From Niabella beijingensis (GTDB taxonomy: Bacteria; Bacteroidota; Bacteroidia; Chitinophagales; Chitinophagaceae): a DNA stretch of 64,000 nt. Below, one piece after another: positions 8,613 to 17,227 of the stretch. Location: the NCBI RefSeq assembly GCF_020034665.1, contig NZ_JAIQDI010000001.1:496001-560000 (forward strand), given 5' to 3'. The position numbers and the translations under genes were made by a program. Numbering within the stretch: the stretch's first letter is position 1; each line of letters opens with the position of its first letter. Under the pieces are notes generated by a model, which was not told the origin of the DNA, searched no databases, and was given only the letters and a program-made list of their open reading frames with translations.

Positions 8613-10274
8613 TTACGGAGTGATAGAAGCCTGATAAACCGCCGATCCTGCATTTACCCGACCATAGCCATACTGATTGTCAAATCCTGAAGACCCCATA
8701 TCTACGGCAGTGGACTGTAATATTGATTTTACCTGGCTTTCCGTCAAAGTGGATTTTGCTGAAAGCATTAATGCTGCAACACCGGAAACCTGTGGACAGG
8801 CTGCTGAGGTGCCACCAAACCCTGCAAAATAGGGCCGTACCGGAGGACCGGGAACATATCCGGGATCACCCATTCGGTCAATGGTAAATACATCCCCCAA
8901 GGGGAACAGTTCATAGGAAGAGACAGCGACCAGATCCATTGAAGGTCCCTGACAGGTATATGTTGATAGTCTTCCGAGCATATCCACCGCACCAACAGTA
9001 ATAATGCCATCAAGATTAGCAGGGAACCTTACTCCCGTAGGTTGGGAAGGCCCATAGTTGCCCGAGGAAAATACAACAACAGATCCTTTTCCACCTCTTC
9101 CCAGGGTTCGGGCATCGGTAAATGACTGAACCAATGCGTCAAAGGAAGGATCAAGTATGGGTCCGCTGGTACTATTGTAATTCCACGAATTGCTCAACAC
9201 ATCCGCACCCCCATTATCCCATGCCCAGTTAATGGCAGATGCAAGATCAGCTACTGTTTCATACCCATCGTAAAAAATATTAACCGGTACAATTTTGCAA
9301 TTGGGTGCAATTCCGGATATCGTGTAAAGACTGGCCGAAGGATTGTCGTTATCCTGCGTTGCAGCAATAATTCCGGCAACACATTCCCCGTGCGCAGAAG
9401 CCGCTGTCGGCGCACCATAGCCACTGGCATTCCTGGGTGTATAGCCACTCAAAATCCGGCTTGACGGCAGATCCTCATGAGCCTCTACTCCATCATCAAT
9501 GACGGCAATTTTGATACTTGAAGAACCCTTTGTAATGTCCCATGCTGGTTCCACATTAATATCCATTCCAATAGTACCTCCCTGCCAGCCTCTATTTTTC
9601 AAATAGAATTGCGATCCGTAATAAAAGTCAGTAGGTGAATAATTCTTTGAAATCGGTACCCAAAAATTCGGATGGCTCCATTCAACCAACCCACTCTCAT
9701 ATATGGCATTTGCAATTGGAAACAAATTTTGGCGGTCCTTAACATCCAGTATTGCCGTGCCGTATTTGTTAACATCCTCTTTTATTGAAGCACCGTTGCT
9801 GTAATTCACTTTTGACAAAATTTCCGAAATGGAATTTCCCTTTTTAGGCTTCAATAATATTTCACCGGTAGGTATAAGATTGAGGCTACCTAATTTTAGC
9901 GAGTGCCAAACATTCACTTCCTTCAAATTGGATTTAATCTTATTGATCACATCCCCTATATTATTGCCTTTTAATTGAATCTCAATGGTACCAACATCGG
10001 TTTTTGTCATGCGCTCAACAGCCAAAGCCGCCAAATCAGATTGAAGCTCATTATAGGCATTTTCCTCTTCACTCAACGGGGTTTTCAGTACAATAACACT
10101 ACTATCTTCAGTCAAATACTTCTTCTCTTTGGCTGAATAGTAAAACAGTCCGGGGTTTACATCAATAGCAGCACGGGCCGTAGTTTGCAGGTCAGTCTCA
10201 ACGTATCCATTCCTTTTTGAACAGGAAATTATCATAAGGACAAGGACTGATATAAAAATAAATTTAGTTTTCAT
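8613..10274 (-). CDS. Subtilisin-like (S8) serine protease lipoprotein, copy A
   Basis: A 553-residue S8 peptidase. It begins with a lipoprotein signal (LVLMIISCSK, Cys at 18), followed by a propeptide-like region of about 200 residues. The catalytic Asp lies in KIAVIDDGVEAHEDL, the His in HGECVAGIIAA, the oxyanion-hole Asn in VVFSSGNYG, and the Ser in FGGTSAACPQVSG. The C-terminus is the usual helix plus GYGRVNAGSAVYQ. It would act at the cell surface or periplasm. It is the downstream member of a tandem pair with 10355-12025, with the last 15 residues nearly identical, and is followed by a strong terminator. Confidence 0.93.
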   Translation of the reverse strand: MKTKFIFISVLVLMIISCSKRNGYVETDLQTTARAAIDVNPGLFYYSAKEKKYLTEDSSVIVLKTPLSEEENAYNELQSDLAALAVERMTKTDVGTIEIQLKGNNIGDVINKIKSNLKEVNVWHSLKLGSLNLIPTGEILLKPKKGNSISEILSKVNYSNGASIKEDVNKYGTAILDVKDRQNLFPIANAIYESGLVEWSHPNFWVPISKNYSPTDFYYGSQFYLKNRGWQGGTIGMDINVEPAWDITKGSSSIKIAVIDDGVEAHEDLPSSRILSGYTPRNASGYGAPTAASAHGECVAGIIAATQDNDNPSASLYTISGIAPNCKIVPVNIFYDGYETVADLASAINWAWDNGGADVLSNSWNYNSTSGPILDPSFDALVQSFTDARTLGRGGKGSVVVFSSGNYGPSQPTGVRFPANLDGIITVGAVDMLGRLSTYTCQGPSMDLVAVSSYELFPLGDVFTIDRMGDPGYVPGPPVRPYFAGFGGTSAACPQVSGVAALMLSAKSTLTESQVKSILQSTAVDMGSSGFDNQYGYGRVNAGSAVYQASITP

Positions 10275-10354
10275 TTTTAAATTCGTTTAAGAGTTATCAA
10301 TTTAATCGAAGAAAAACCTGAATAAATACCTGTTTACATAAAAATGTTTGGGGA

Positions 10355-12025
10355 TCACGGAGTTATCGAAGCCTGGTATACCGCACTGCCCGCATTTACC
10401 CTTCCATAACCAAATTGGCTGTCATACCCTGAAGCCCCCATATCGGTCGCAGTGGATTGTAATATGCTTCTCACCTGCGCCTCCGTTAATGTAGGTTTAA
10501 TAGAAAGCATCAATGCTACGACGCCTGACACCTCTGCACAAGCGGCAGAAGTACCAAAAAATCCACGCCACATGTTACCTGATTCATACCCATAAGACCC
10601 CATCGCATCCATGCAGGTTATATCTCCTAAAGGCCGCATTTCATAAGAAGAGCACCCCACTAAAAACAGGTTCGTACCATAATTACTGTAGGTAGCTCTA
10701 TACCCCCTGTGATCAACGGCACCAACCGAAATAATTCCCGGAATATCAGCTGGAAAGCGAACAGCAGCATTGTCATTTCCTGATGGGAAAATAATGGGCA
10801 ATCCCTTGCCACCCCGTCCATTTGCACGAACGTAATTGAACTTATTTATAAGCGCATCCAAAGTAACCGGCTCGATCATGCCATTATTATTTCTCAGATA
10901 ATTCCACGGGCAGCAAAGTACATCTGCACCGTTAAGCAAGGCCTGGTCTAAAGCATCATCGATATTGCTAAATGAAAAATAGTACATGCCTATTGGGATC
11001 AACTTACATTCCGGTGCAACGCCGGTAGTGGAATACATGGTATAACTTGGGTAAGTACCATCATTGTTTTGTGAAGCGGCAATAATACCTGCCACACATT
11101 GCGTATGCCCACCTCCGACCGTTGCGGCCCCATTATTATATCCCGGAAGGATTCTTGAAGCTGGCAAATCTTCATGAGTATGAATGCCGCCAAACCCATC
11201 ATAATCAATTACAGCAACTTTTATACTTGAATCTCCCTTTGTAATATCCCAGGCAGGTTCAGCATTGATATCAATACCCGAAACCCCTCCGCTCTGGCCC
11301 CAATTGTCCATATACCACTGCTCCACATAATAAAAATCAGTCGGAACTGAACTACCCTCTATGGGTATTATAAAATCAGGATGAGACCATTCTACAAGGC
11401 CACTTTCATAAATAGAATTTGCAATTGAAAAAACATCCTTTTTGTTATTGCAAACTATCCGGGCAACATTTTCCTTCGCATTAAAACGCACCTTACTCAC
11501 TGCATTTGCAAGATTCAATTTACCAATGATACTTTCCGCCGATACATTTCCTTTAGGTTGCAGAAATATTTCACCAGTAGGCAGGAACATGTTGTCTCCA
11601 TGCTTCAATGAAAACCAGGATGCTTCAATTTTATCTGCATCATTTAGCTTATTTAGTAAATCAGACGCACCCTTCGAATCGTTTACAGAATACAGTCCAT
11701 TCCCAAGATCAACGACGTTAACCCCACTTAGTGCCCCGGTTTTCATATCTTGAACAGCTACATTCTTTTTGGGCTTAAGAACCAATGCATTTGTGTCCAT
11801 ACTCAAATAGTTTTTCCGTTTACTTGAATAGTAAAACACTTCACCGGACTTTTTAGCCAATTCCAATGAAGTATTGGCAGCACTTCGTTCCATACTACTC
11901 TCTTCCGCAGTTCGAAGGTCCCTTTTATCACATCCTACAAAAATTGTTAAGAAAAAAGATGCGCAAAGTGCGATTGAAGGCAATCGTTTGACGCACCAAA
12001 CGGGTTGATTTTGATTGTTGTTCAT
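10355..12025 (-). CDS. Subtilisin-like (S8) serine protease lipoprotein, copy B
   Basis: A 556-residue paralogue of the neighbouring protease. The signal peptide is longer at the N-terminus (MNNNQNQPVWCVKRLPSIAL) and ends at the lipobox FVGCDK. The Asp site reads KVAVIDYDGFGG, the His site GGGHTQCVAGIIAAS, the oxyanion Asn IFPSGNDN, and the Ser site FFGTSAACAEVSG, so all catalytic residues are present. The insertion after the Asp (YDGFGGIHT) is specific to this copy. The 80-base gap to copy A suggests co-transcription. The long intergenic region upstream (12026-12700) holds two ACCA-NN-TGGT palindromes. Confidence 0.93.
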   Translation of the reverse strand: MNNNQNQPVWCVKRLPSIALCASFFLTIFVGCDKRDLRTAEESSMERSAANTSLELAKKSGEVFYYSSKRKNYLSMDTNALVLKPKKNVAVQDMKTGALSGVNVVDLGNGLYSVNDSKGASDLLNKLNDADKIEASWFSLKHGDNMFLPTGEIFLQPKGNVSAESIIGKLNLANAVSKVRFNAKENVARIVCNNKKDVFSIANSIYESGLVEWSHPDFIIPIEGSSVPTDFYYVEQWYMDNWGQSGGVSGIDINAEPAWDITKGDSSIKVAVIDYDGFGGIHTHEDLPASRILPGYNNGAATVGGGHTQCVAGIIAASQNNDGTYPSYTMYSTTGVAPECKLIPIGMYYFSFSNIDDALDQALLNGADVLCCPWNYLRNNNGMIEPVTLDALINKFNYVRANGRGGKGLPIIFPSGNDNAAVRFPADIPGIISVGAVDHRGYRATYSNYGTNLFLVGCSSYEMRPLGDITCMDAMGSYGYESGNMWRGFFGTSAACAEVSGVVALMLSIKPTLTEAQVRSILQSTATDMGASGYDSQFGYGRVNAGSAVYQASITP

Positions 12026-12700
12026 AAAAATTAATTGAATACGTGAAAAAAGAATTTATGGCATTAAAGCTTCGGCATATTTGCAGGATTTCGGTAGATG
12101 CAAAATGACAACAACATACAGTTCTCAGCAACCTCATTTGCTATCCCATATAAAAAGATTAACTCGAACATTATGATGCAGAGTGACAAGCGCACAATTT
12201 TTTGACCTTAAGCTATACCGCTACTTTCAGGCAATCTCAAACCTTCGATGAAATTGAATGAAAAAGAAGCAGCGGCAAAAGCACTGTCATGGTTAATAGA
12301 TGTTTCATACATTATTCATTTTTGTGTAATGAAATTGGTTAAGACTAATGAAGCAGTGTTTTATCTTTAAACAATAAGGGCTTTACAATCAGTGTTCCTT
12401 CGGTACTTTATTCTCTTTCCTCATTAAGCGCTTTAGTAAAACAGGTAAAAAAAATTATTTCAGTTAGAGGCTGAAACAATAATAAAATTATTTTACACCA
12501 CTTGGTATCAAATTTACCACCATTTGGTATATAATTCAAAATAATTTACTAAATTTTTATACTTTATATTTTAAGTAAACAATCTAAAGACTAAAACTAT
12601 TGAAACTCAGCCTCTTAATATGCAAACCATTTTTACAACAAGCCCTGCCTTTTTTGGATTGGCTAAAACCTACTTCTTTGATGGAAATTTTGAAAAAGTC
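12026..12700. other. Long intergenic region upstream of the protease pair
   Basis: About 675 AT-rich bases between the protease pair and the pckA terminator. A 40-codon plus-strand frame at 12248-12370 (starting MKLNEKEAAAKALSW) and a TTG-started frame at 12600 are present, but neither has supporting features. The notable content is the pair of palindromes at 12497 and 12519, listed separately. Confidence 0.5.
12495..12530. promoter_or_regulatory. Paired ACCA-NN-TGGT palindromes
   Basis: ACCACTTGGT (12497-12506) and ACCATTTGGT (12519-12528) have centres 22 bases apart, two helical turns, and both are followed by AT (GGTAT). The arrangement is typical of two dimers of one regulator bound on the same DNA face. 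The same motif occurs near the tetR gene at 6652 and 6730. No gene start is close by, so the target promoter is unclear. Confidence 0.4.
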
Positions 12701-12701
12701 C

Positions 12702-12735
12702 AATAAAAATGCAGCTGCTGAAAGGCCGCAGCTGC
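12702..12735 (-). terminator. Rho-independent terminator of pckA
   Basis: Reading the minus strand, GCAGCTGC, a nine-base loop and GCAGCTGC form an eight-base stem followed by ATTTTTATTG. It begins 25 bases past the pckA stop. Confidence 0.8.
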
Positions 12736-12759
12736 AAATAAAAAGACATGCCTTTTCTG

Positions 12760-14382
12760 CTAATACCTTGGGCCTGCCTCTTCAATTCCCATAAGATCTA
12801 CTGACGGCTCGCCAGCAGGACCGCGAAAATGGCTAAAATTATTAATGAAAAGTTGCGCTAACCCTTTTGCCTGAATTTCATAATCCGCTTCATTTTGCCA
12901 GCATTTACTGGGGTCCAACACTTTTGAATCCACGCCTGGGCAGGTTTTAGGAATCATCAATCCGAATATAGGATCTTTATAAAATATTGCCGTATTCAGA
13001 TCACCATTTAGGACTGCTTTTATCATTGCACGGGAAGACGCAAGGCTTATTCGCTTACCGGTTCCATAAGCCCCACCTGTCCAACCTGTGTTGATCATCC
13101 ACACAGTAACATTATGGTTGACAATCCGCTCATCTAACAAGGACGCATAAACCCCCGGACTCAATGGAAGAAAGGGCGCACCAAAACAGGTGCTGAAAGT
13201 AGCCTTTGGTTCCGTTACTCCCGTTTCTGTGCCCGCAATTTTTGCCGTATACCCACTGATAAAGTAGTACAATGCCTGCGTTCTGGTCAAACGGGCTATT
13301 GGAGGCAATACTCCATACGCATCACAAGTCAGAAAAAAGATATTTTGGGGTTGGGTACCCGTTGCGCCAGCCGCAATATTTTCAACAAAATTTATGGGAT
13401 AGGCAACACGCGTATTTTCAGTAATGGAAGCATCACTAAAATTGATCTCGTTAGTACCCGGATAAAAAGTAACATTTTCAACCAGAGATCCCGTTCTTAT
13501 TGCATTATAAATTCCCGGCTCCTTTTCCTGGGAAAGATTTATGCATTTTGCATAACAGCCCCCTTCAAAATTGAATATTCTTTCCCGGTCCCACCCATGT
13601 TCATCATCACCAATAAGCATTCGATCCGGATCGGTACTTAAAGTTGTTTTACCCGTACCACTCAGTCCAAAAAACAGCGCTGTATCTCCCGCTTTTCCAA
13701 CATTAGCGGCACAGTGCATCGTTAATACGTTCTTTTTGTGAGGAAGCAAATAGTTCAGAACCGAAAAAACGGATTTCTTTATTTCCCCCGTGTAACTGCT
13801 CCCGCAAATTATTATGGTCCTGTGCTTAAAACTAATTATAGTTGCATTCTTTTGCCGGGTTCCGTGAAGATCAGGGTCTAATTCCAGCCCCGGAGCAGAG
13901 AGAATGTGCCAATTGGGTTCAAAAGTCCGTAAAGCGTCCTCTTCAGGCCTAAAGAACATATTATTTACAAACAAGTTCATCCAGGGCAATTCATTGATCA
14001 CCCGGATGTTCAGCTGATATTCCGAGGCAGCACAGGCATACGCATCCCGGACCCAAAGTTCATCCCTGGTGTTTAAATACCTGAAGGTATCCAGCAATAT
14101 TTTCTCAAAATAGCTTTCATCTATGGGAATGTTGAAATTTCGCCAATCCACCGATTGATCAGTCAAGTCATCCCTCACAATGAATCTGTCTTTTGGAGAA
14201 CGACCCGTAAACTTACCGGTTTTTATGACAAGAGCACCGGTGTCATTAAGCAGGCCCTGATCTCGGTTTAGCGTGTCTTTTATAAGTTCTCCAGGGGTTC
14301 GCTGGTAATAAATCTGGCCGTTTAAGTTCAGCCCGGAAGGAAATAACTTCTTCCTTGGAATCTCCAATGGTTTAACAAGCAT
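12760..14382 (-). CDS. pckA: Phosphoenolpyruvate carboxykinase (ATP)
   Basis: A 540-residue enzyme that converts oxaloacetate and ATP to phosphoenolpyruvate, CO2 and ADP, the first step of gluconeogenesis, in the cytoplasm. Landmarks: GKFTGRSPKDRFIV near residue 55, the P-loop GLSGTGKTTLS near residue 240, the metal-binding LIGDDEHGWD, ENTRVAYP, the FLTCDAYGVLPPIA segment, and GYTAKIAGTE. Full length matches the ATP-dependent family. The gene is monocistronic, with a Bacteroidota-type promoter box 25-30 bases before the ATG and a terminator after it. Confidence 0.97.
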   Translation of the reverse strand: MLVKPLEIPRKKLFPSGLNLNGQIYYQRTPGELIKDTLNRDQGLLNDTGALVIKTGKFTGRSPKDRFIVRDDLTDQSVDWRNFNIPIDESYFEKILLDTFRYLNTRDELWVRDAYACAASEYQLNIRVINELPWMNLFVNNMFFRPEEDALRTFEPNWHILSAPGLELDPDLHGTRQKNATIISFKHRTIIICGSSYTGEIKKSVFSVLNYLLPHKKNVLTMHCAANVGKAGDTALFFGLSGTGKTTLSTDPDRMLIGDDEHGWDRERIFNFEGGCYAKCINLSQEKEPGIYNAIRTGSLVENVTFYPGTNEINFSDASITENTRVAYPINFVENIAAGATGTQPQNIFFLTCDAYGVLPPIARLTRTQALYYFISGYTAKIAGTETGVTEPKATFSTCFGAPFLPLSPGVYASLLDERIVNHNVTVWMINTGWTGGAYGTGKRISLASSRAMIKAVLNGDLNTAIFYKDPIFGLMIPKTCPGVDSKVLDPSKCWQNEADYEIQAKGLAQLFINNFSHFRGPAGEPSVDLMGIEEAGPRY

Positions 14383-14405
14383 GTCGTATTAATTTGTTTA
14401 GGGCG

Positions 14406-14433
14406 CAAAAATATAGATTAGATTTTATCTAAT
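14406..14433 (-). promoter_or_regulatory. pckA promoter with adjacent inverted repeat
   Basis: On the minus strand TATTTTTG (14406-14413) fits the Bacteroidota -7 element TAnnTTTG and lies 24 bases before the pckA ATG. Directly upstream is a perfect inverted repeat, ATTAGAT and ATCTAAT separated by three bases (14417-14433), which could bind a regulator. No good TTTG -33 element is seen, which would fit an activated promoter. Confidence 0.45.
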
Positions 14434-14652
14434 TAAGATATATGTTTTACGTACATTTTAGATATTTTCAAACAAAACAAGGAAAGAAGCAATATATTTT
14501 TTAAAAACAAACCCAATAAGGTCGGTTTCATATTTGAGAAAACAGAGAAAATATATTAAATTTGATTAATTAATATTTTATGCAAACCTAAAAACATACT
14601 GCTGCCCATACTGACAAACTCAACTTCATATAACCAATAAAAACAGCCAACC

Positions 14653-15156
14653 ATGAAAAAAACAATTCTCCGGGACTCAAGTATCCCTATTTCACTTTTA
14701 GCAATCCCCACAATCAGATTAGTTTACACTCCGAAGCTGAAACCTGCTGACCGAATTCCTGTCAATTCAACCAGGATGGCAGTAACAATTTTCCGGCAAC
14801 ACTGGGATCAAAACAAAATCGATCTTTTGGAAGAATTTAAGGTCATGTTATTAGATTACAAGCAAAGACTGATCGGCGTTATCGATCTTCACATTGGTAA
14901 TCGTACTATGGTCATTACCGAACCCCAACTGATCTATGCAGCAGCGTTTGTAGCAAATGCAAGTTTTATTATGTTAGCACATAACCACCCTAGCGGGGAA
15001 GTGCAGCCTTCAGGACCGGATTGTTTAATCACTTCAATGGTCAAACAATTTGGAATTGTGTTTAGCTTACCTATGCTGGATCATCTCATTATAACAAAGT
15101 CCAGCTATTACAGTTTTAAAGACTCCGGAAGCTTTGAAATAAGAAGAGGCTATTGA
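14653..15156 (+). CDS. RadC-like JAB domain protein
   Basis: A 167-residue protein of the RadC/YeeS type. The JAB metallo-hydrolase motif is intact: the upstream Glu (EEFKVMLLD), the pair AHNHPSG, and the Ser and Asp in PSGPD. The N-terminal RadC helix-hairpin-helix part is missing, as is usual in the short RadC-like proteins of Bacteroidota mobile elements. RadC-like proteins are often linked to DNA metabolism of mobile DNA, but no activity is proven. It is the first of three RadC-like genes between 14.6 and 16.8 kb; the following one has lost the metal site. Confidence 0.85.
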   Translation: MKKTILRDSSIPISLLAIPTIRLVYTPKLKPADRIPVNSTRMAVTIFRQHWDQNKIDLLEEFKVMLLDYKQRLIGVIDLHIGNRTMVITEPQLIYAAAFVANASFIMLAHNHPSGEVQPSGPDCLITSMVKQFGIVFSLPMLDHLIITKSSYYSFKDSGSFEIRRGY

Positions 15157-15159
15157 TGC

Positions 15160-15167
15160 TATATTTG
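15160..15167 (+). promoter_or_regulatory. Promoter box inside the gap between two RadC-like genes
   Basis: TATATTTG matches TAnnTTTG exactly, with a TTTG 23 bases upstream at 15133. It would start transcription near 15175 and so supports the ATG at 15195 over the upstream TTG or ATG at 15153-15156 as the start of the second RadC-like gene. Confidence 0.4.
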
Positions 15168-15194
15168 TACCAACCAAACTTAAAAATAATTACT

Positions 15195-15695
15195 ATGGAA
15201 GGAGCCAATTCAAAACGCGGGCATAATGAAGTCCAAAATATAAACGCGAACTACCTTGTGCCGACACTTCACCTTTCTTACAGCCCCGCAATAACTCCGG
15301 CAGAACGGATTTTGATTGCTGATGCTGAAACGGCCGCAAGGGTATTTTATTCTTTGTGGAACCAAAGTGGGAATAACGCGGAAGAACGATTCAAGATCAT
15401 GTTGCTTGATGAGGATTCAGGCCTTATCGGCGTAGATGATCTTGATTTTGGCTGGAAGTCAAAATTCGGTATTGATCCGGCAATTGTGTACCGCAAGGCA
15501 GTTGCCTTTGGCGCGCGGTTCGTCATACTAAGCCAATACCTGCCGGATGGCCCCGCTAATCCAACTAAAGAAGACCTCATTTTGTGCAACCAATTAATTC
15601 AGGCAGGCCTTGTATTAAGAATACCGTTTAGGGATCATATGATAATTAGCCGCAACGGCTCCTACTGGCATTCAGCCTCCCTGGGAGATCATTGA
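15195..15695 (+). CDS. RadC-like protein with degenerate JAB site
   Basis: A 166-residue paralogue of the preceding gene (start at 15195; starts at 15153 or 15156 would add up to 14 residues). It aligns along its length: SYSPAITPAERILIADAETA versus the neighbour's TPKLKPADRIPVNSTRMA, ERFKIMLLD versus EEFKVMLLD, and FRDHMIISRNGSYW versus LDHLIITKSSYY. The catalytic AHNHPSG is replaced by SQYLPDG and the Ser-x-x-Asp by TKED, so both metal-binding His residues are gone. It is therefore unlikely to be a metallo-hydrolase and may bind a partner or regulate the active paralogue (inference). Confidence 0.75.
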   Translation: MEGANSKRGHNEVQNINANYLVPTLHLSYSPAITPAERILIADAETAARVFYSLWNQSGNNAEERFKIMLLDEDSGLIGVDDLDFGWKSKFGIDPAIVYRKAVAFGARFVILSQYLPDGPANPTKEDLILCNQLIQAGLVLRIPFRDHMIISRNGSYWHSASLGDH

Positions 15696-15743
15696 TTGCA
15701 GCAACCCAGTTTCACTATTGCCAAATTTATTCCTTGCATCAAT

Positions 15744-15773
15744 AAAAAAGGTCCGCCCTGGAAAGAGCGGGCC
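15744..15773 (-). terminator. Terminator of the 66-residue gene
   Basis: On the minus strand GGCCCGC, a ten-base loop and GCGGACC (one G-U) form a seven-base stem followed by TTTTTT. It lies 50 bases past the stop at 15824 and supports that small gene as real. Confidence 0.7.
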
Positions 15774-15823
15774 GTTGCTAACCTATGAAAAACACTAAGT
15801 TGAAGATAATGAATTCAACCAAT

Positions 15824-16024
15824 TTATTCCCGGATATTGGGAATACTTTTCTGTTTTAACCAATTCCGAAAGCCCTCCACATCATTCGGATTGTGATGCA
15901 CAATAGCGCCGTTCTTTAATAATATCGTAAAAATACCCAAAGCTTCCACATACTTATTAATTTTTTCCGCAGTGTGGTCAAACCCAGGAAATTCTTCATT
16001 GTTAGGAGTTTTTGGCATTGTCAT
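15824..16024 (-). CDS. Small unknown protein
   Basis: A 66-residue soluble protein (ending NWLKQKSIPNIRE). It starts at an ATG at 16024 and is followed by a clear terminator. A long perfect inverted repeat lies 60-90 bases upstream and may be its operator. No family is recognised. Confidence 0.6.
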   Translation of the reverse strand: MTMPKTPNNEEFPGFDHTAEKINKYVEALGIFTILLKNGAIVHHNPNDVEGFRNWLKQKSIPNIRE

Positions 16025-16085
16025 ATTTGAAAAGTCAGTTCTGCTAATATAAAGGTAATCATTAATATTACTCTTTCTTACCTAA

Positions 16086-16113
16086 TGTTTGTCACGAAAA
16101 TTTGTGACAAACA
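16086..16113. promoter_or_regulatory. Perfect 10-base inverted repeat, candidate operator
   Basis: TGTTTGTCAC and GTGACAAACA are perfect inverted copies separated by eight bases. They lie between the divergent genes at 16024 (minus) and 16234 (plus), the classic position for a repressor operator. No T-tract follows, so a terminator is unlikely. Confidence 0.5.
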
Positions 16114-16147
16114 AGGGATTTTGAAGCAGATTATTTCCCCTAACTTA

Positions 16148-16202
16148 CAATTGCTATATTTCTTATATACCTGATTTTTAAAACCTCCAACTGCTATATT
16201 TC
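16148..16202 (+). repeat. Direct repeat with promoter-like core
   Basis: CAATTGCTATATTTC (16148-16162) and CAACTGCTATATTTC (16188-16202) differ at one base and are exactly 40 bases apart. The core TATATTTC is one base from the Bacteroidota -7 element. They may be a duplicated promoter or a binding-site pair for the gene at 16234. Confidence 0.45.
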
Positions 16203-16233
16203 GGGCCTTTGTTACTTTTCTTTTTACTTAACG

Positions 16234-16800
16234 ATGGATATAACTGACAACCATAAAACAATTTTCCTGATCGGGTCTAAGCTTAATGACGAAGACTCTA
16301 TTATTGTGAAAGACCAGAATGCAGCCTCACTCTTGTTTTACGATACATTCGAGAAAGCGAAAGAAAGTTTTGCCTCAGCCTACAAAATCCTTTTGGCCCC
16401 TTCTTTCCGGCCGTCCCACCCTCCCAGCGCTGAAGAACTTTGCTATCATTCAACGTTTATGGCTTTAGTTGCTTTTTCACCAGTGATCCTGGAATTTGAC
16501 AGGATGACTTACAAAGATGAATTAATAGAATGGAGGAAGGGGGCAGCTTCCATATTTAGACCGGAACCAAAATTTTATAATACAGAATACTGGCATTGCC
16601 CGATGCGAAACGGCTTTATTGACAAATTTGGTCTTTTGAATATCGCACAAGACATTGAAACCACCCCTTTCATAGAACCAGACGGGAAAATGGTCGTGAG
16701 GATAAACCAGGTTTCTCGCACCGATAGTAATGGCCAACCGCTCAAACAAATAACCAGGGAGGAAATCGATAAAATATTGAAAGAACGTGGCTATTTATAA
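16234..16800 (+). CDS. Divergent protein with RadC-like N-terminal half
   Basis: A 188-residue protein. Its first 100 residues can be laid on the RadC-like proteins upstream: LIGSKLNDEDSIIVKDQNAA with TPKLKPADRIPVNSTRMA, AYKILLA with EFKVMLLD, and ELCYHSTFMALVAFSPVIL with QLIYAAAFVANASFIML. Where those have AHNHPSG this has EFDRMTY, so no metal site remains. The last 85 residues (with CPMRNGFIDKFG) are unrelated to them. I take it as a third, far diverged member of the local RadC-like group; this is inference from a hand alignment. It has its own promoter-like repeats upstream. Confidence 0.5.
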   Translation: MDITDNHKTIFLIGSKLNDEDSIIVKDQNAASLLFYDTFEKAKESFASAYKILLAPSFRPSHPPSAEELCYHSTFMALVAFSPVILEFDRMTYKDELIEWRKGAASIFRPEPKFYNTEYWHCPMRNGFIDKFGLLNIAQDIETTPFIEPDGKMVVRINQVSRTDSNGQPLKQITREEIDKILKERGYL

Positions 16801-16878
16801 TCGCATAATCTACAAACCCTGTAACCACAAATACCCGGCACTGGCAGAAAGCTTTACAAATACTTCCACATTCATTTA

Positions 16879-17064
16879 CTAAATATCATCAAATGCGATA
16901 TTGCAGTCTTCCGGGGATGCATAGTCAATAATATGACAGGTCCCTGAATGTACATATAGATGCAACTTGCCATCTTTAAGAAATACGTTAATTGTCCCTT
17001 CTGCCTTAAGCCACAAGCTTTCAGTTGATACCGGGATCATCTCCCTTTCCTTGATTAATTCCAT
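16879..17064 (-). CDS. Small unknown protein
   Basis: A 61-residue protein beginning MELIKEREMIPVSTESLWLK. It is mainly beta (INVFLKDGKLHLYVHSGTCHI) and acidic at the end. It is divergent from ligD. No family is recognised; size and start context make it plausible but not certain. Confidence 0.45.
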   Translation of the reverse strand: MELIKEREMIPVSTESLWLKAEGTINVFLKDGKLHLYVHSGTCHIIDYASPEDCNIAFDDI

Positions 17065-17111
17065 ACAGCAAATATAAACTCAATAATAAATGAAATAATA
17101 CGGAAAACCGT

Positions 17112-17148
17112 AAAACGGGAAATATCTTAAACGATCCGGTCCCGTTTT
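17112..17148. repeat. Nine-base inverted repeat upstream of ligD
   Basis: AAAACGGGA and TCCCGTTTT are perfect inverted copies 19 bases apart, followed by CTTTTATT. A smaller palindrome TACGG-AAAA-CCGTA lies just before. They sit in the divergent promoter region of ligD, so an operator or attenuator role is possible. Confidence 0.4.
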
Positions 17149-17227
17149 CTTTTATTGGCATAAATTTTTATTTATAAATAAGTAATTATTAGACGATTCA
17201 TTTTTTTGCCTTTAATTTATACTTATT

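Noticed and set aside
12600..12794. 64-residue plus-strand frame
   Set aside because: It starts with TTG, runs through the pckA terminator and into the end of pckA, and shows no protein-like pattern.
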